Assembly: GCF_034676725.1 (NCBI RefSeq)
Contig: NZ_JAUCBR010000004.1
Span: 3,376,001-3,440,000, forward strand
Reading direction: 5' to 3'
DNA: 64,000 nucleotides
Source: Denitromonas sp.
Lineage (GTDB): Bacteria > Pseudomonadota > Gammaproteobacteria > Burkholderiales > Rhodocyclaceae
The position numbers and the translations under genes are program-made. The notes beneath the pieces are model-generated. The model did not search any database and had not been told where the DNA came from. It was given only the letters and a program-made list of their open reading frames with translations. This document shows positions 1 through 8,549 of the stretch, one piece after another (within the stretch, counting starts at the first letter, position 1; each line of letters starts with the position of its first letter).

Positions 1-844
1 CGTCAAGGGCATGTTCGACGACGCGCAGGACATCGTCAAAGCGGTGTCGAATGACCACGCCTTCAAGGCGAAGTACAAGATCGGTGCGGTCAACTCGATC
101 AACTGGGGCCGTGTCGCTGCGCAGATCGTGTACTACTTTGCCGGCTACTTCGGCGCCACGACCCGCGACGACCAGCAGGTCGACATGGCCGTGCCCTCGG
201 GCAACTTCGGTAACATCTGCGCCGGCCACATCGCCCGCATGATGGGCCTGCCGATCCGCCGCCTGATCTGCGCCACCAACGAAAACGATGTGCTCGACGA
301 GTTCTTCCGCACCGGCGTGTACCGCCCGCGCAGCTCGGCCGAGACCCATGTCACCTCCAGCCCGTCGATGGACATCTCCAAGGCCTCGAACTTCGAGCGC
401 TTCGTGTTCGACCTGGTCGGGCGCGACGCCGACGTGGTGCGCGGGCTGTGGCAGCAGCTCGAGACGACCGGTAGCTTCGACCTCAACCAGACGCCGTATC
501 GCGACCGCCTGCCGGCCTTCGGCTTTGTCTCGGGCAGCAGCTCGCACGCCGACCGCCTCGACACCATCCGGGCCACCAAGGCGGCGTATGGTGTGGTGGT
601 CGACACCCACACCGCCGATGGTCTCAAGGTCGCGGCCAGCTATCGTGATGCCGATGTGCCGGTGCTGGTGCTCGAGACGGCCCAGGCGGTCAAGTTCGAA
701 GAGACTATTCGCGAGGCGCTGGGCGAAGAGCCGCCGCGGCCCGACGGCTTTGCGCATCTCGAAAGCCTGCCTCAGCGCTGCGAAGTGATGGCGGTCGATG
801 TGGCGGCGGTGAAAGACTTCATCCGCGCGCACGTGGACCACTGA
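1..844 (+). CDS. thrC: Threonine synthase, C-terminal part (5' end outside window)
   Basis: Converts O-phospho-L-homoserine to threonine in the cytoplasm, using PLP. The frame is open from base 2 to the TGA at 842-844, giving 280 residues with no start inside the window, so the N-terminal part is cut off by the window edge. Visible family features are an NSINWGR segment and the PSGNFGN loop, which in this family holds the PLP phosphate. The catalytic lysine would lie upstream of the window. A methyltransferase gene follows after 2 bp, so the two are probably co-transcribed. In related bacteria hom usually precedes thrC, but that part is not visible. Confidence 0.93.
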   Translation, partial: VKGMFDDAQDIVKAVSNDHAFKAKYKIGAVNSINWGRVAAQIVYYFAGYFGATTRDDQQVDMAVPSGNFGNICAGHIARMMGLPIRRLICATNENDVLDEFFRTGVYRPRSSAETHVTSSPSMDISKASNFERFVFDLVGRDADVVRGLWQQLETTGSFDLNQTPYRDRLPAFGFVSGSSSHADRLDTIRATKAAYGVVVDTHTADGLKVAASYRDADVPVLVLETAQAVKFEETIREALGEEPPRPDGFAHLESLPQRCEVMAVDVAAVKDFIRAHVDH

Positions 845-846
845 GC

Positions 847-1476
847 GTGGTGGACGACGACCCGAAAAGCTTCTGGAACCAGCGCTTCTCGGCGGCGGGC
901 GAGGCCTTCGTGTTCGGGCGCGACCCCAATGATTTCCTCGCCCGCGAATCGGGGCGACTGCTCCCCGGCAGCCAGGTGCTGTCGGTGGCCGACGGCGAGG
1001 GGCGCAACGGCGTGTTCCTGGCCGAGGCCGGGCACCAGGTGGACGCGCTGGAATTTGCCCCGGCGGCAGTGGCCAAGAGTCGGCGGCTGGCGCAGGAGCG
1101 CGGCGTGGCGATCAACCTGATCGAGGCCGATGTGTTCGACTGGTCCTGGCCAGCAGCTGCCTATGATGCAGTGGTCGCCATCTTCATCCAGTTCGCCCCG
1201 CCGGGCCGGCGCCAGGTCTTATTCGAGCGCATGCTGCAGGCCCTCAAGCCCGGCGGACTGCTGCTGTTGCAGGGCTACACGCCGAAGCAGCTCGAGTACG
1301 CCACGGGTGGCCCGTCGGCGGTCGAGAACCTCTACACCGAGGCGATGCTGCTCGAGGCCTTTTCGGGGCACGACATATTGCTGCTGCGCACCCATGAGTC
1401 GGTGATCGACGAGGGGGCGGGGCACCGAGGCATGTCGGCGCTGGTCGATGTGGTGGTGCAGCGCATCGCCGACTGA
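847..1476 (+). CDS. Class I SAM-dependent methyltransferase
   Basis: A 209-residue protein starting at a GTG two bases after the thrC stop. The start MVDDDPKSFWNQRF is typical of small TehB/thiopurine-type methyltransferases. The SAM-binding motif I is VLSVADGEGRNGVFLA (about residues 40-55), followed by an acidic residue at the end of strand 2 (DALEFAP). A later LKPGGLLLLQGY segment matches the usual post-motif III strand. The substrate cannot be told from sequence; a small molecule is likely given the compact fold. It shares a transcript with thrC and ends just before a strong terminator. Confidence 0.85.
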   Translation: MVDDDPKSFWNQRFSAAGEAFVFGRDPNDFLARESGRLLPGSQVLSVADGEGRNGVFLAEAGHQVDALEFAPAAVAKSRRLAQERGVAINLIEADVFDWSWPAAAYDAVVAIFIQFAPPGRRQVLFERMLQALKPGGLLLLQGYTPKQLEYATGGPSAVENLYTEAMLLEAFSGHDILLLRTHESVIDEGAGHRGMSALVDVVVQRIAD

Positions 1477-1498
1477 CGGCCCCGGTGGTGGTTAACGT

Positions 1499-1533
1499 CA
1501 AAGGGCACCCGCGGGTGCCCTTTGTGTTTTTTT
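1499..1533 (+). terminator. Rho-independent terminator after thrC-methyltransferase
   Basis: A perfect 26-bp inverted repeat (1499-1524, arms CAAAGGGCACCCG / CGGGTGCCCTTTG) is followed by a run of T residues to 1533. It lies 23 bp after the methyltransferase stop codon. Confidence 0.9.
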
Positions 1534-1545
1534 GCCGGTCTTGCG

Positions 1546-1683
1546 CTAGAGATACATCACCGCGGGGAACACGGTGATGGCCACCACATACAGCAGCCAT
1601 TCGAGATTCCGTCGCGCCAGGAAGCCGGTGAAGTGCAGCACCAGCACGGCGATCGCGAAGATGTAGTAGAGCGCAAACAGCAT
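1546..1683 (-). CDS. Small hydrophobic membrane protein (45 aa)
   Basis: A 45-residue reading frame from ATG (1683) to TAG (1546-1548). It has a very good ribosome-binding site, AGGAG six bases before the ATG. The protein starts MLFALYYIFAIAVLVLHFTG and has two hydrophobic stretches (about residues 1-20 and 29-45) split by a basic turn (ARRNLEW), so a two-helix inner-membrane hairpin is likely. It begins 30 bp after the reconstructed end of nadC and is probably the last gene of that transcript. I do not recognise a family. The ribosome-binding site and unbroken hydrophobic pattern support a real gene, but its function is unknown. Confidence 0.65.
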   Translation of the reverse strand: MLFALYYIFAIAVLVLHFTGFLARRNLEWLLYVVAITVFPAVMYL

Positions 1684-1713
1684 GCAGGTCTCCTGATCGG
1701 CCGCGCAGGCGGC

Positions 1714-2563
1714 TCAGTCTTCGATATGGCGCAGCGACAGGTCGATGGCGCGCACGTCCTTGGTCAGACCGCCGATCGAGATGCGGTTCGACGCCGGTCT
1801 CGGCAATGGCGCGGACGCGATCGAGGCTGACGCCCCCCGAGGCTTCAAGCTCGGCCTTGCCGTCGGTCAGCCGGACCGCTTCGGCCATCTGGTCCAGCGT
1901 CATGTTGTCGAGCAGGATCATGCGCGCGCCGGCGTCGAGCGCCGCGCCAAGCTGTTCCAGCGTCTCGACTTCGATCTCGATGAACACGTTGGACGGCGCG
2001 ATGCGCTGCGCCTCGGCCAGCACTTCGGCCACTCCGCCAGCGGCGATGATGTGGTTTTCCTTGATCAGGATGCCGTCGTAGAGGCCGATGCGGTGGTTGG
2101 TGCCGCCGCCGACGCCGACCGCGTATTTCTGTGCCAGCCGCAGGCCGGGCAGGGTCTTGCGGGTGTCGACGATCTTGGCGCGGGTGCCGGCCACGGTGTC
2201 GACATAGCGGCGGGTGAGGGTGGCGGTGCCCGAGAGCAACTGCAGGAAGTTGAGCGCGGCGCGTTCGGCGGTGAGCAGCGCGCGCGCGCCGGCGACGACG
2301 TCGCAGAGGGCCTGGCCGGCCTCGACACGATCGCCATCCTTGGCATGCCAGAGGATGGTGGCGGTCGGGTCGAGCGTCTCGAACGCCGCGTTGAACCAGT
2401 CGGTGCCGCACAGCACGGCGTCCTCGCGGGTGATGACCCGGCCGCGCGCTTCGGAGGCGTTCGGAATGAGGCGCGCCGTCAGGTCGCCGGTGCCGATGTC
2501 TTCGGCCAGGGCGGCGGCCACGCTGCGTTGGATCTCTACGCGGAGTTGCTCGATGGATTCCAT
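1714..2563 (-). CDS. nadC: Nicotinate-nucleotide pyrophosphorylase (carboxylating), frameshifted near the C-terminus
   Basis: Quinolinate phosphoribosyltransferase, which makes nicotinate mononucleotide from quinolinate and PRPP in de novo NAD synthesis. Residues 1 to about 256 match the family, including a DTRKTLPGLR segment, GGGTNHRIGLYDGILIKENH and EIEVETLEQ. The frame then breaks at 1787/1788: with one T removed from the plus strand it reads on as DRISIGGLTKDVRAIDLSLRHIED and stops at 1714-1716, giving a normal 282-residue enzyme. As deposited, the frame skips the phosphate-binding GGLTK motif and reads 150 further unrelated codons. The extra base turns GTCGAC into GTTCGAC, as in three other genes here, so an error in the sequence is likelier than a true pseudogene. 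Confidence 0.9.
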
Positions 2564-2685
2564 GCGAATGTGCTTGTTTGTCGTGATGTGTGCATTCTAT
2601 CACCGCAAACGCCCATGGCTGGGGCTTAAGCGGCTGGCCTGGCGCCCGTTTATACTCATTGACAATTGAATTGTGGAGGCGGCGG

Positions 2686-4206
2686 ATGGAAGGCGTGACA
2701 ACGGTTTTTTCGGTCAGCCTGGGCGTGATCGTGGTGGTCGTGCTGCTGGCCGGCCTGGTGTTCTGGTATCTGCGCGACATCACCCAGAAGCAGCACGCCA
2801 TCCTGCGCAACTATCCGGTGGTCGGCCATCTGCGCTATTTCTTCGAGCAGATGGGCGAGTATTTCCGCCAGTATTTCTTCCTCGGCGACCGCGAGGAGAT
2901 GCCCTTCAACCGCGCCACGCGCGGCTGGGTCTATCGCCTGGCCAAGGACGAGGGCGGCACCATCGGCTTCGGTTCGACCTACAACCTGCGCGAGCGCGGG
3001 GCGATCATCTTCGTCAACTCACCCTTTCCGGTGCTCAAGGAAGACCAGTTGCCGACACCGTCGCTGAGCATCGGCGAGGGCTACTGCACCACGCCCTTCG
3101 TGGCCGGTTCGGTGATCAACATCAGTGGCATGAGCTTCGGCGCCATCTCGCAGCCGGCGGTGCAGGCACTGTCGCGGGGCGCGAAACGGGCCGGTTGCTG
3201 GCTCAATACCGGTGAAGGCGGGCTCAGCCCCTATCACCTGGAAGGCGGTTGCGACCTGGTCGTGCAGATCGGTACGGCCAAGTACGGCGTGCGCAATGAA
3301 GCCGGCGAGCTGTCCGAGTCGCGCCTGCGCGAGCTGGCCGGCATCGAGACGGTGCGGGCCTTCGAGCTCAAGCTGTCGCAAGGCGCCAAGCCGGGCAAGG
3401 GCGGTCTGTTGCCGGCGGAGAAGGTCACGGAAGAGATCGCACGCATTCGCGGCATTCCCGCGGGCAAGGCCTCGATCAGCCCGAACCGGCATCCGGAAAT
3501 CCACGATGTGCACGCCCTGCTCGACATGGTGGCGCGCATCCGCCGGATCACCGGCAAGCCGGTCGGCATCAAGGCGGCGATCGGCGGGTGGTACTTCATG
3601 AGCGAGCTGTGCGAGGCGGTGGTGCTGCGCGGGCGTGAGTTTGCGCCGGATTTCATTACCGTCGACGGCGGCGAGGGCGGCTCGGGCGCCGCGCCGCAGG
3701 CGCTGGCCGACCACATGGCCTTGTCGATCGACGAAGCCCTGCCGCGGGTGGTCGATTCGCTTATCGAATATGGCCTGCGTGATCGGGTACGGGTGATTGC
3801 CTCGGGCAAGCTGGTGACCTCGGCGCGCATCGCCTGGGCGCTGTCGGCGGGCGCCGACTTCGTCACCTCGGCGCGCGGCTTCATGTTCTCGATGGGCTGC
3901 ATCCAGGCCATGCGCTGCCATACCAACACCTGTCCGACCGGCATCACCACGCACAACCGCAAGCTGCAGCGGGGGTTGGTGGTGGAGGAGAAGTTCGAGC
4001 GTGTGGCCAATTACTGCATCAACCTCAACCATGAGGTGGACATGATTGCCCACGCCTGTGGGCTGCGGCATGCCCGCGAGTTCCGCCGCGAGCATGTGCG
4101 TATCGCGCAGGGCGATGGCGGCTCGGTGGCGCTGAGCATGCGCTACCCCTACCCGCAGCCACGCTATTCGCGCGTGGTGGAGGCGTTCGCGTCGCTGGAA
4201 GACTGA
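2686..4206 (+). CDS. Membrane-anchored FMN-binding glutamate synthase-like protein
   Basis: A 506-residue protein resembling the FMN/synthase domain of GltB but lacking the glutaminase domain. The start is the ATG at 2686, preceded by GGAGGCGGCG; an upstream ATG at 2590 would add 32 unlikely residues overlapping the divergent promoter region. A transmembrane helix (about residues 10-27) precedes a cytosolic domain. The FMN barrel shows NISGMSFGAISQ, GEGGLSPYH and VDGGEGGSGAAP. A C-x5-C-x4-C cluster motif (GCIQAMRCHTNTCPTG) should hold a 3Fe-4S centre as in glutamate synthase. The true substrate is unknown. Its 3' end overlaps the convergent LysR gene by 43 bp. Confidence 0.85.
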   Translation: MEGVTTVFSVSLGVIVVVVLLAGLVFWYLRDITQKQHAILRNYPVVGHLRYFFEQMGEYFRQYFFLGDREEMPFNRATRGWVYRLAKDEGGTIGFGSTYNLRERGAIIFVNSPFPVLKEDQLPTPSLSIGEGYCTTPFVAGSVINISGMSFGAISQPAVQALSRGAKRAGCWLNTGEGGLSPYHLEGGCDLVVQIGTAKYGVRNEAGELSESRLRELAGIETVRAFELKLSQGAKPGKGGLLPAEKVTEEIARIRGIPAGKASISPNRHPEIHDVHALLDMVARIRRITGKPVGIKAAIGGWYFMSELCEAVVLRGREFAPDFITVDGGEGGSGAAPQALADHMALSIDEALPRVVDSLIEYGLRDRVRVIASGKLVTSARIAWALSAGADFVTSARGFMFSMGCIQAMRCHTNTCPTGITTHNRKLQRGLVVEEKFERVANYCINLNHEVDMIAHACGLRHAREFRREHVRIAQGDGGSVALSMRYPYPQPRYSRVVEAFASLED

Positions 4207-5108
4207 TCGGGTGACGTGCCGACAAAACGTGCGATCTGCGCCAGCAGCCAGTGGCGGAAGGCGCCGAGCAGGGCAGCTTCGGTCTTGCGTTCCGGAATCA
4301 TCAGGTAGTAGGCCTTGCCGCTGTCGTAGGTGGCGTCGACCGGCACCACCAGGCGGCCGCTGGTCAGCTCGTCCTGGATCAGGAAGGGCGGAATGAGCGC
4401 CACGCCCATGTCGTGCATGGCCGCCTGGGCCAGCATCGAGAACAGTTCCAGCCGCGGGCCGTGCAAGTCCCGCGCGGCGCGCACGCCCTGGGTCTCGAAC
4501 CACTGTCGCCAGGCGTAGGGGCGAGTGCTCTGCTGCAGCAGCGGGGCCTCGGCCAGGCTGGCCGCGGTGTGCGGCCCGGGGGGGAGCAGGCGGGGGCTGC
4601 ATACCGGCACCGGGTTCTCGTGCATCAGGAAATGCGCCTGGGTGCCAGGCCAGTCGGCATCGCCGAAGTAGATCGCGGCATCGAAGTCGGTCTCGGCAAA
4701 CAAGAAGGGGCGGGTGCGGGTGGACAGATTGACCGAGGCTTCCGGGTGCTCGGCCAGAAAATCGCTCAACCGCGGCAACAGCCAACGGGTGGCGAAGGTC
4801 GGCACCACGGCCAGCTCGATGCTGCGCCCGCCGGCGTGGTGGCCCATGATGGACAGCGTATCGCGCTCGACGGCATCGAGCCGGCTGGCGACCTGCCGGC
4901 TGTAGCTGAGGCCGGCGTCGGTGAGCTTGACGCCACGCCGGGCGCGCTTGAACAAGGCAACGCCAACGAATTCCTCGAGGCTGGCGATCTGCCGGCAGAT
5001 GGCGCCTTGGGTGAGCGAAAGTTCTTCCGCGGCACGGGTGAAGCTCTCGTGCCGGGCGGCCGCTTCGAAAGCGATCAGTGCGCCGGTGCTGGGGATCTTG
5101 CGTCGCAT
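4164..5108 (-). CDS. LysR-family regulator, probable activator of gcdH
   Basis: A 314-residue transcription factor read leftward, divergent from gcdH. An N-terminal winged helix-turn-helix (about residues 6-65, AFEAAARHESFTRAAEELSLTQGAICRQI) is followed by a substrate-binding domain of the GcvA type. The ATG at 5108 gives MRRKIPSTGAL, the usual start. The stop lies inside the end of the GltB-like gene, so the two convergent genes overlap by 43 bp. Position beside gcdH and a CoA-transferase suggests that it senses a glutarate or glutaryl-CoA-related compound. This is inference from neighbours, in line with LysR genes commonly found beside gcdH in proteobacteria. Confidence 0.88.
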   Translation of the reverse strand: MRRKIPSTGALIAFEAAARHESFTRAAEELSLTQGAICRQIASLEEFVGVALFKRARRGVKLTDAGLSYSRQVASRLDAVERDTLSIMGHHAGGRSIELAVVPTFATRWLLPRLSDFLAEHPEASVNLSTRTRPFLFAETDFDAAIYFGDADWPGTQAHFLMHENPVPVCSPRLLPPGPHTAASLAEAPLLQQSTRPYAWRQWFETQGVRAARDLHGPRLELFSMLAQAAMHDMGVALIPPFLIQDELTSGRLVVPVDATYDSGKAYYLMIPERKTEAALLGAFRHWLLAQIARFVGTSPDQSSSDANASTTRE

Positions 5109-5141
5109 GGGGAAAGTGCTGGTGTTGTCGGAGTGAGAGTT

Positions 5142-5159
5142 TTGCACAGAACGGTGCAA
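5142..5159. promoter_or_regulatory. LysR-type operator between the LysR gene and gcdH
   Basis: An 18-bp dyad, TTGCAC-N6-GTGCAA, with perfect 6-bp arms. It lies in the divergent intergenic region, centred about 54 bp before the predicted gcdH start of transcription and 42 bp before the LysR start codon. This is where a LysR activator usually binds. Confidence 0.65.
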
Positions 5160-5168
5160 TTTTCTCGG

Positions 5169-5197
5169 TTGTTCTTCGTCGCCCCCGCTTCTATGAT
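5169..5197 (+). promoter_or_regulatory. Sigma-70 promoter of gcdH
   Basis: TTGTTC (5169-5174), a 17-bp spacer and TATGAT (5192-5197). Transcription would start near 5204, about 50 bp before the gcdH ATG. Confidence 0.6.
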
Positions 5198-5255
5198 GCG
5201 TCTCAACACCCCAAGCGCTGCGGCGCACGATACTGATACCCGCGGAGGAGAACCG

Positions 5256-6440
5256 ATGAGCGCCACCCCGAGATTCGACTGGGCCGACCCCCTGCTGCTG
5301 GACGCGCAGCTGACCGACGAAGAGCGCATGGTGCGCGATGCCGCCCGTGCCTATTGCCAGGACAAGTTGCTGCCGCGTGTGCAGGAGGCCTTCCGCCACG
5401 AGCGCACCGACCGCGAAATCTTCAACGAGATGGGCGCGCTCGGCCTGCTCGGCCCGACGATTCCCGAGCAATACGGCGGTGCCGGCCTCAACTACGTGGC
5501 CTACGGCCTGATCGCCCGCGAGATCGAGCGCGTCGATTCGGGCTATCGCTCGATGATGAGCGTGCAGTCCTCGCTGGTGATGGTGCCGATCAATGAATTC
5601 GGCACCGAGGCGCAGAAGCAGAAATATTTGCCCAAGCTGGCCACCGGCGAGTGGGTGGGCTGCTTTGGCCTGACCGAGCCGAACCATGGCTCCGATCCCG
5701 GTTCGATGGCCACCCGCGCCAAGAAGGTCGATGGCGGCTACTCGCTGTCGGGCAGCAAGATGTGGATTACGAACAGCCCGATCGCCGATGTATTCGTGGT
5801 GTGGGCCAAGACCGAAGACGGCAAGATCCGCGGCTTCATCCTCGAAAAGGGCTGGAAGGGGCTCTCCGCCCCGGCGATCCACGGCAAGGTCGGCCTGCGC
5901 GCCTCGATCACCGGCGAGATCGTGATGGACGAAGTCTTCGTGCCCGAAGAGAACATGTTCCCCGAGGTGACCGGCCTGCGCGGCCCCTTCACCTGCCTCA
6001 ACTCGGCGCGTTTCGGTATCGCCTGGGGTGCGCTCGGCGCGGCCGAGTTCTGCTACGAAACCGCCCGCCAGTACACGCTCGACCGCAAGCAGTTCGGCCG
6101 ACCGCTGGCCGCCAATCAGCTGATCCAGAAAAAGCTGGCCGACATGCTGACCGAGATCACCCTCGGCCTGCAGGGCTGCCTGCGCCTGGGGCGGATGAAG
6201 GAAGAGGGCAACGCCGCGGTGGAGATCACCTCGATCATGAAGCGCAACTCCTGCGGCAAGTCGCTCGACATCGCTCGCATGGCCCGCGACATGCTCGGCG
6301 GCAACGGCATCTCCGATGAGTTCGGCGTGATCCGCCATGTGGTGAACCTCGAGGTGGTCAACACCTACGAAGGCACCCACGATGTGCACGCGCTGATCAT
6401 CGGCCGCGCCATCACCGACATCCCCGCCTTCGCGAACTGA
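5256..6440 (+). CDS. gcdH: Glutaryl-CoA dehydrogenase (decarboxylating)
   Basis: A 394-residue FAD acyl-CoA dehydrogenase that oxidises and decarboxylates glutaryl-CoA to crotonyl-CoA, in the breakdown of lysine, tryptophan or aromatic compounds. The start has a GGAGGAG ribosome-binding site. Typical features are FGLTEPNHGSDPGSM (flavin/substrate segment), KMWITNSPIADVFVVWAK, RKQFGRPLAANQL and the C-terminal NTYEGTHDVH, whose Glu (near residue 372) is the expected catalytic base. The length is normal. A CoA-transferase gene follows after 8 bp, and a divergent LysR gene is the likely regulator. Confidence 0.95.
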   Translation: MSATPRFDWADPLLLDAQLTDEERMVRDAARAYCQDKLLPRVQEAFRHERTDREIFNEMGALGLLGPTIPEQYGGAGLNYVAYGLIAREIERVDSGYRSMMSVQSSLVMVPINEFGTEAQKQKYLPKLATGEWVGCFGLTEPNHGSDPGSMATRAKKVDGGYSLSGSKMWITNSPIADVFVVWAKTEDGKIRGFILEKGWKGLSAPAIHGKVGLRASITGEIVMDEVFVPEENMFPEVTGLRGPFTCLNSARFGIAWGALGAAEFCYETARQYTLDRKQFGRPLAANQLIQKKLADMLTEITLGLQGCLRLGRMKEEGNAAVEITSIMKRNSCGKSLDIARMARDMLGGNGISDEFGVIRHVVNLEVVNTYEGTHDVHALIIGRAITDIPAFAN

Positions 6441-6448
6441 GGCTGATC

Positions 6449-7684
6449 ATGGCTGGCGCACTGTCACACCTTCGCGTGCTGGACTTGTCCCGCATCCTGG
6501 CGGGGCCGTGGGCCAGCCAGCTCCTGGCCGATCTCGGCGCCGAGGTGATCAAGATCGAGCGCCCCGGCGTCGGCGACGACACCCGCCACTGGGGGCCGCC
6601 CTACCTCGTCGATGAGACCGGCGCGCCGACCAGTGAGGCCGCCTATTACCTGGGCGCCAACCGCAACAAGCGCTCGGTCACCATCGACATCACCGCGCCC
6701 GAAGGGCAGCAACTGGTGCGCGATCTGGCAGCCAGGAGCGATGTGGTGATCGAGAACTTCAAGGTCGGCGGCCTCAAGCAATACGGGCTCGACTACGACA
6801 GCCTGCGGGCGGTGAACCCCAAGCTGGTGTATTGCTCGATCACCGGCTTCGGCCAGACCGGCCCGTACGCGCCGCGCGCCGGCTACGATTTTCTGATTCA
6901 GGGCATGGGCGGGCTGATGAGCCTGACCGGCCGGCCAGATGAGGCGGAAGGCGGCGGGCCGATGAAGGTCGGCGTGGCGCTGACCGACATCCTGACCGGT
7001 CTGTATGCCTCCAACGCCGTGCTCGCCGCCATCGCCTACCGCGACCGTGACGGCTTTCGTGCCGGCGACGGGCAGCATATTGATCTCGCGCTGCTCGACG
7101 TGCAGGTCGCCTGCCTGGCCAACCAGGCCATGAACTACCTCACCAGCGGCAAGGCGCCGCAGCGCCTGGGTAACGCGCACCCCAACATCGTGCCCTACCA
7201 GGACTTCCCGACCGCCGACGGCTACATGATTCTGGCCATCGGCAACGATGCGCAGTTCGCCCGCTTCTGCCAGAGCGCGGGGCAGCCGGCGCTGGCCGCC
7301 GATGCTCGCTTTGCCACCAACGCGGCGCGGGTCGCCCACCGCGATGAACTCATCCCCCGGCTCAACGCACTGACCGTCACCCGCAGCACGGCGGAGTGGA
7401 TCGCCCGGCTCGAATCGCTGGCCGTGCCCTGCGGCCCGATCAACACCGTGGCCGACGTGTTCGACGATGCCCAGGTCAAGGCGCGCGGCCTGCGCGTCGA
7501 TCTGCCGCATCCGCTGGCCGGCACGGCGCCGCAGGTCGCCTGTCCGATCCGCCTGTCGGAAACCCCGGTGAGCTATCGCAACGCGCCGCCGCTGCTCGGC
7601 GCCGATACCGATGCCGTGCTGGCCGAGGTGCTGGCGCTGCCGTCGTCCGTGCGCGACGATCTGCGCACGCGCAAGATCGTCTGA
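6449..7684 (+). CDS. Family III (CaiB/BaiF) CoA-transferase, probably glutarate-activating
   Basis: A 411-residue CoA-transferase starting 8 bp after gcdH. The family start LSHLRVLDLSRILAGPWASQLLADLGAEVIKIERPG, summarised here by LSRILAGPW, holds the CoA-binding region. A later NPKLVYCSITGFGQTGPYA segment and the catalytic-Asp region GMGGLMSLTG are also present. Pairing with gcdH suggests succinyl-CoA:glutarate CoA transfer, feeding glutaryl-CoA to the dehydrogenase, as with the human SUGCT relative. The substrate is inferred from this operon and not from a diagnostic residue. Confidence 0.87.
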   Translation: MAGALSHLRVLDLSRILAGPWASQLLADLGAEVIKIERPGVGDDTRHWGPPYLVDETGAPTSEAAYYLGANRNKRSVTIDITAPEGQQLVRDLAARSDVVIENFKVGGLKQYGLDYDSLRAVNPKLVYCSITGFGQTGPYAPRAGYDFLIQGMGGLMSLTGRPDEAEGGGPMKVGVALTDILTGLYASNAVLAAIAYRDRDGFRAGDGQHIDLALLDVQVACLANQAMNYLTSGKAPQRLGNAHPNIVPYQDFPTADGYMILAIGNDAQFARFCQSAGQPALAADARFATNAARVAHRDELIPRLNALTVTRSTAEWIARLESLAVPCGPINTVADVFDDAQVKARGLRVDLPHPLAGTAPQVACPIRLSETPVSYRNAPPLLGADTDAVLAEVLALPSSVRDDLRTRKIV

Positions 7685-7808
7685 TCGCCCGCGCAGGGGC
7701 CCTCACACGCCGGTGGCGTGAACGGCGCCTGTGCTAAACTGCGGCGCTGATTCCGGCGCCGGCTCGCAGCGGGCTGCGCCCCCACTCCGCAAGCGAGAAA
7801 ACGCGATC

Positions 7809-8549
7809 GTGCGAATCCTGATCAGCAATGACGATGGCTATTTTGCGCCCGGCATCGAGGCGCTTGCCGCTGCCCTCGCGCAGGTCGGCGAGGTGACCGT
7901 GGTGGCGCCCGAGCGCGACCGCAGTGGCGCCAGTAATTCCCTCACGCTCGACCGGCCGCTGTCGCTGCGCCGCAGCGCCAACGGCTTCTACCATGTCAAT
8001 GGTACGCCCACCGACTGCGTACACCTGGCCGTCACCGGCATGCTCGACACCCTGCCCGACATGGTCGTCTCCGGCATCAACCACGGCGCCAACATGGGCG
8101 ACGACACCATTTACTCCGGCACCGTTGCCGCCGCCACCGAGGGCTATCTGCTCGGCGTGCCGTCGATCGCCGTGTCGCTGGTGAGCAAGAACCCGCAGGA
8201 TTTCTCTGCCGCCGCGCAGGTCGCCGCCGAGCTGGCGGCACGCTTCAAGCGCCAGCCGGTGCGCCGTCCGGTGTTGCTCAACGTGAACGTGCCCGAAGGC
8301 GCACACAGCGACCTCAAGGGCATCAAGGTCACGCGCCTGGGTCGCCGCCACAAGGCCGAGCCGGTCATCAAGGGGCTGTCGCCGCGCAACGAAACCATCT
8401 ACTGGATCGGTCCGGCGGGCGAGGCGCAGGACGCGGGCGAGGGCACCGACTTCAAGGCCGTGGCCGACGGCTATGTGTCGATCACCCCGTTGCAGATCGA
8501 CCTGACCCATACCAGCGAAATGCCGTCGGTGGCGGCCTGGCTGGCATGA
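7809..8549 (+). CDS. surE: 5'/3'-nucleotidase SurE
   Basis: A 246-residue metal-dependent nucleotidase, survival protein E. The GTG at 7809 gives VRILISNDDGYFAPGIEAL; the NDDG motif binds the divalent metal, followed by APERDRSGASNSLT and VSGINHGANMGDD, both characteristic. The extra upstream frame to 7731 shows no similarity, so the GTG is preferred. The gene starts the conserved surE-pcm-nlpD-rpoS operon; the stop overlaps the pcm start by 4 bp. It removes phosphate from nucleoside monophosphates in stressed or stationary cells. Confidence 0.95.
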   Translation: MRILISNDDGYFAPGIEALAAALAQVGEVTVVAPERDRSGASNSLTLDRPLSLRRSANGFYHVNGTPTDCVHLAVTGMLDTLPDMVVSGINHGANMGDDTIYSGTVAAATEGYLLGVPSIAVSLVSKNPQDFSAAAQVAAELAARFKRQPVRRPVLLNVNVPEGAHSDLKGIKVTRLGRRHKAEPVIKGLSPRNETIYWIGPAGEAQDAGEGTDFKAVADGYVSITPLQIDLTHTSEMPSVAAWLA

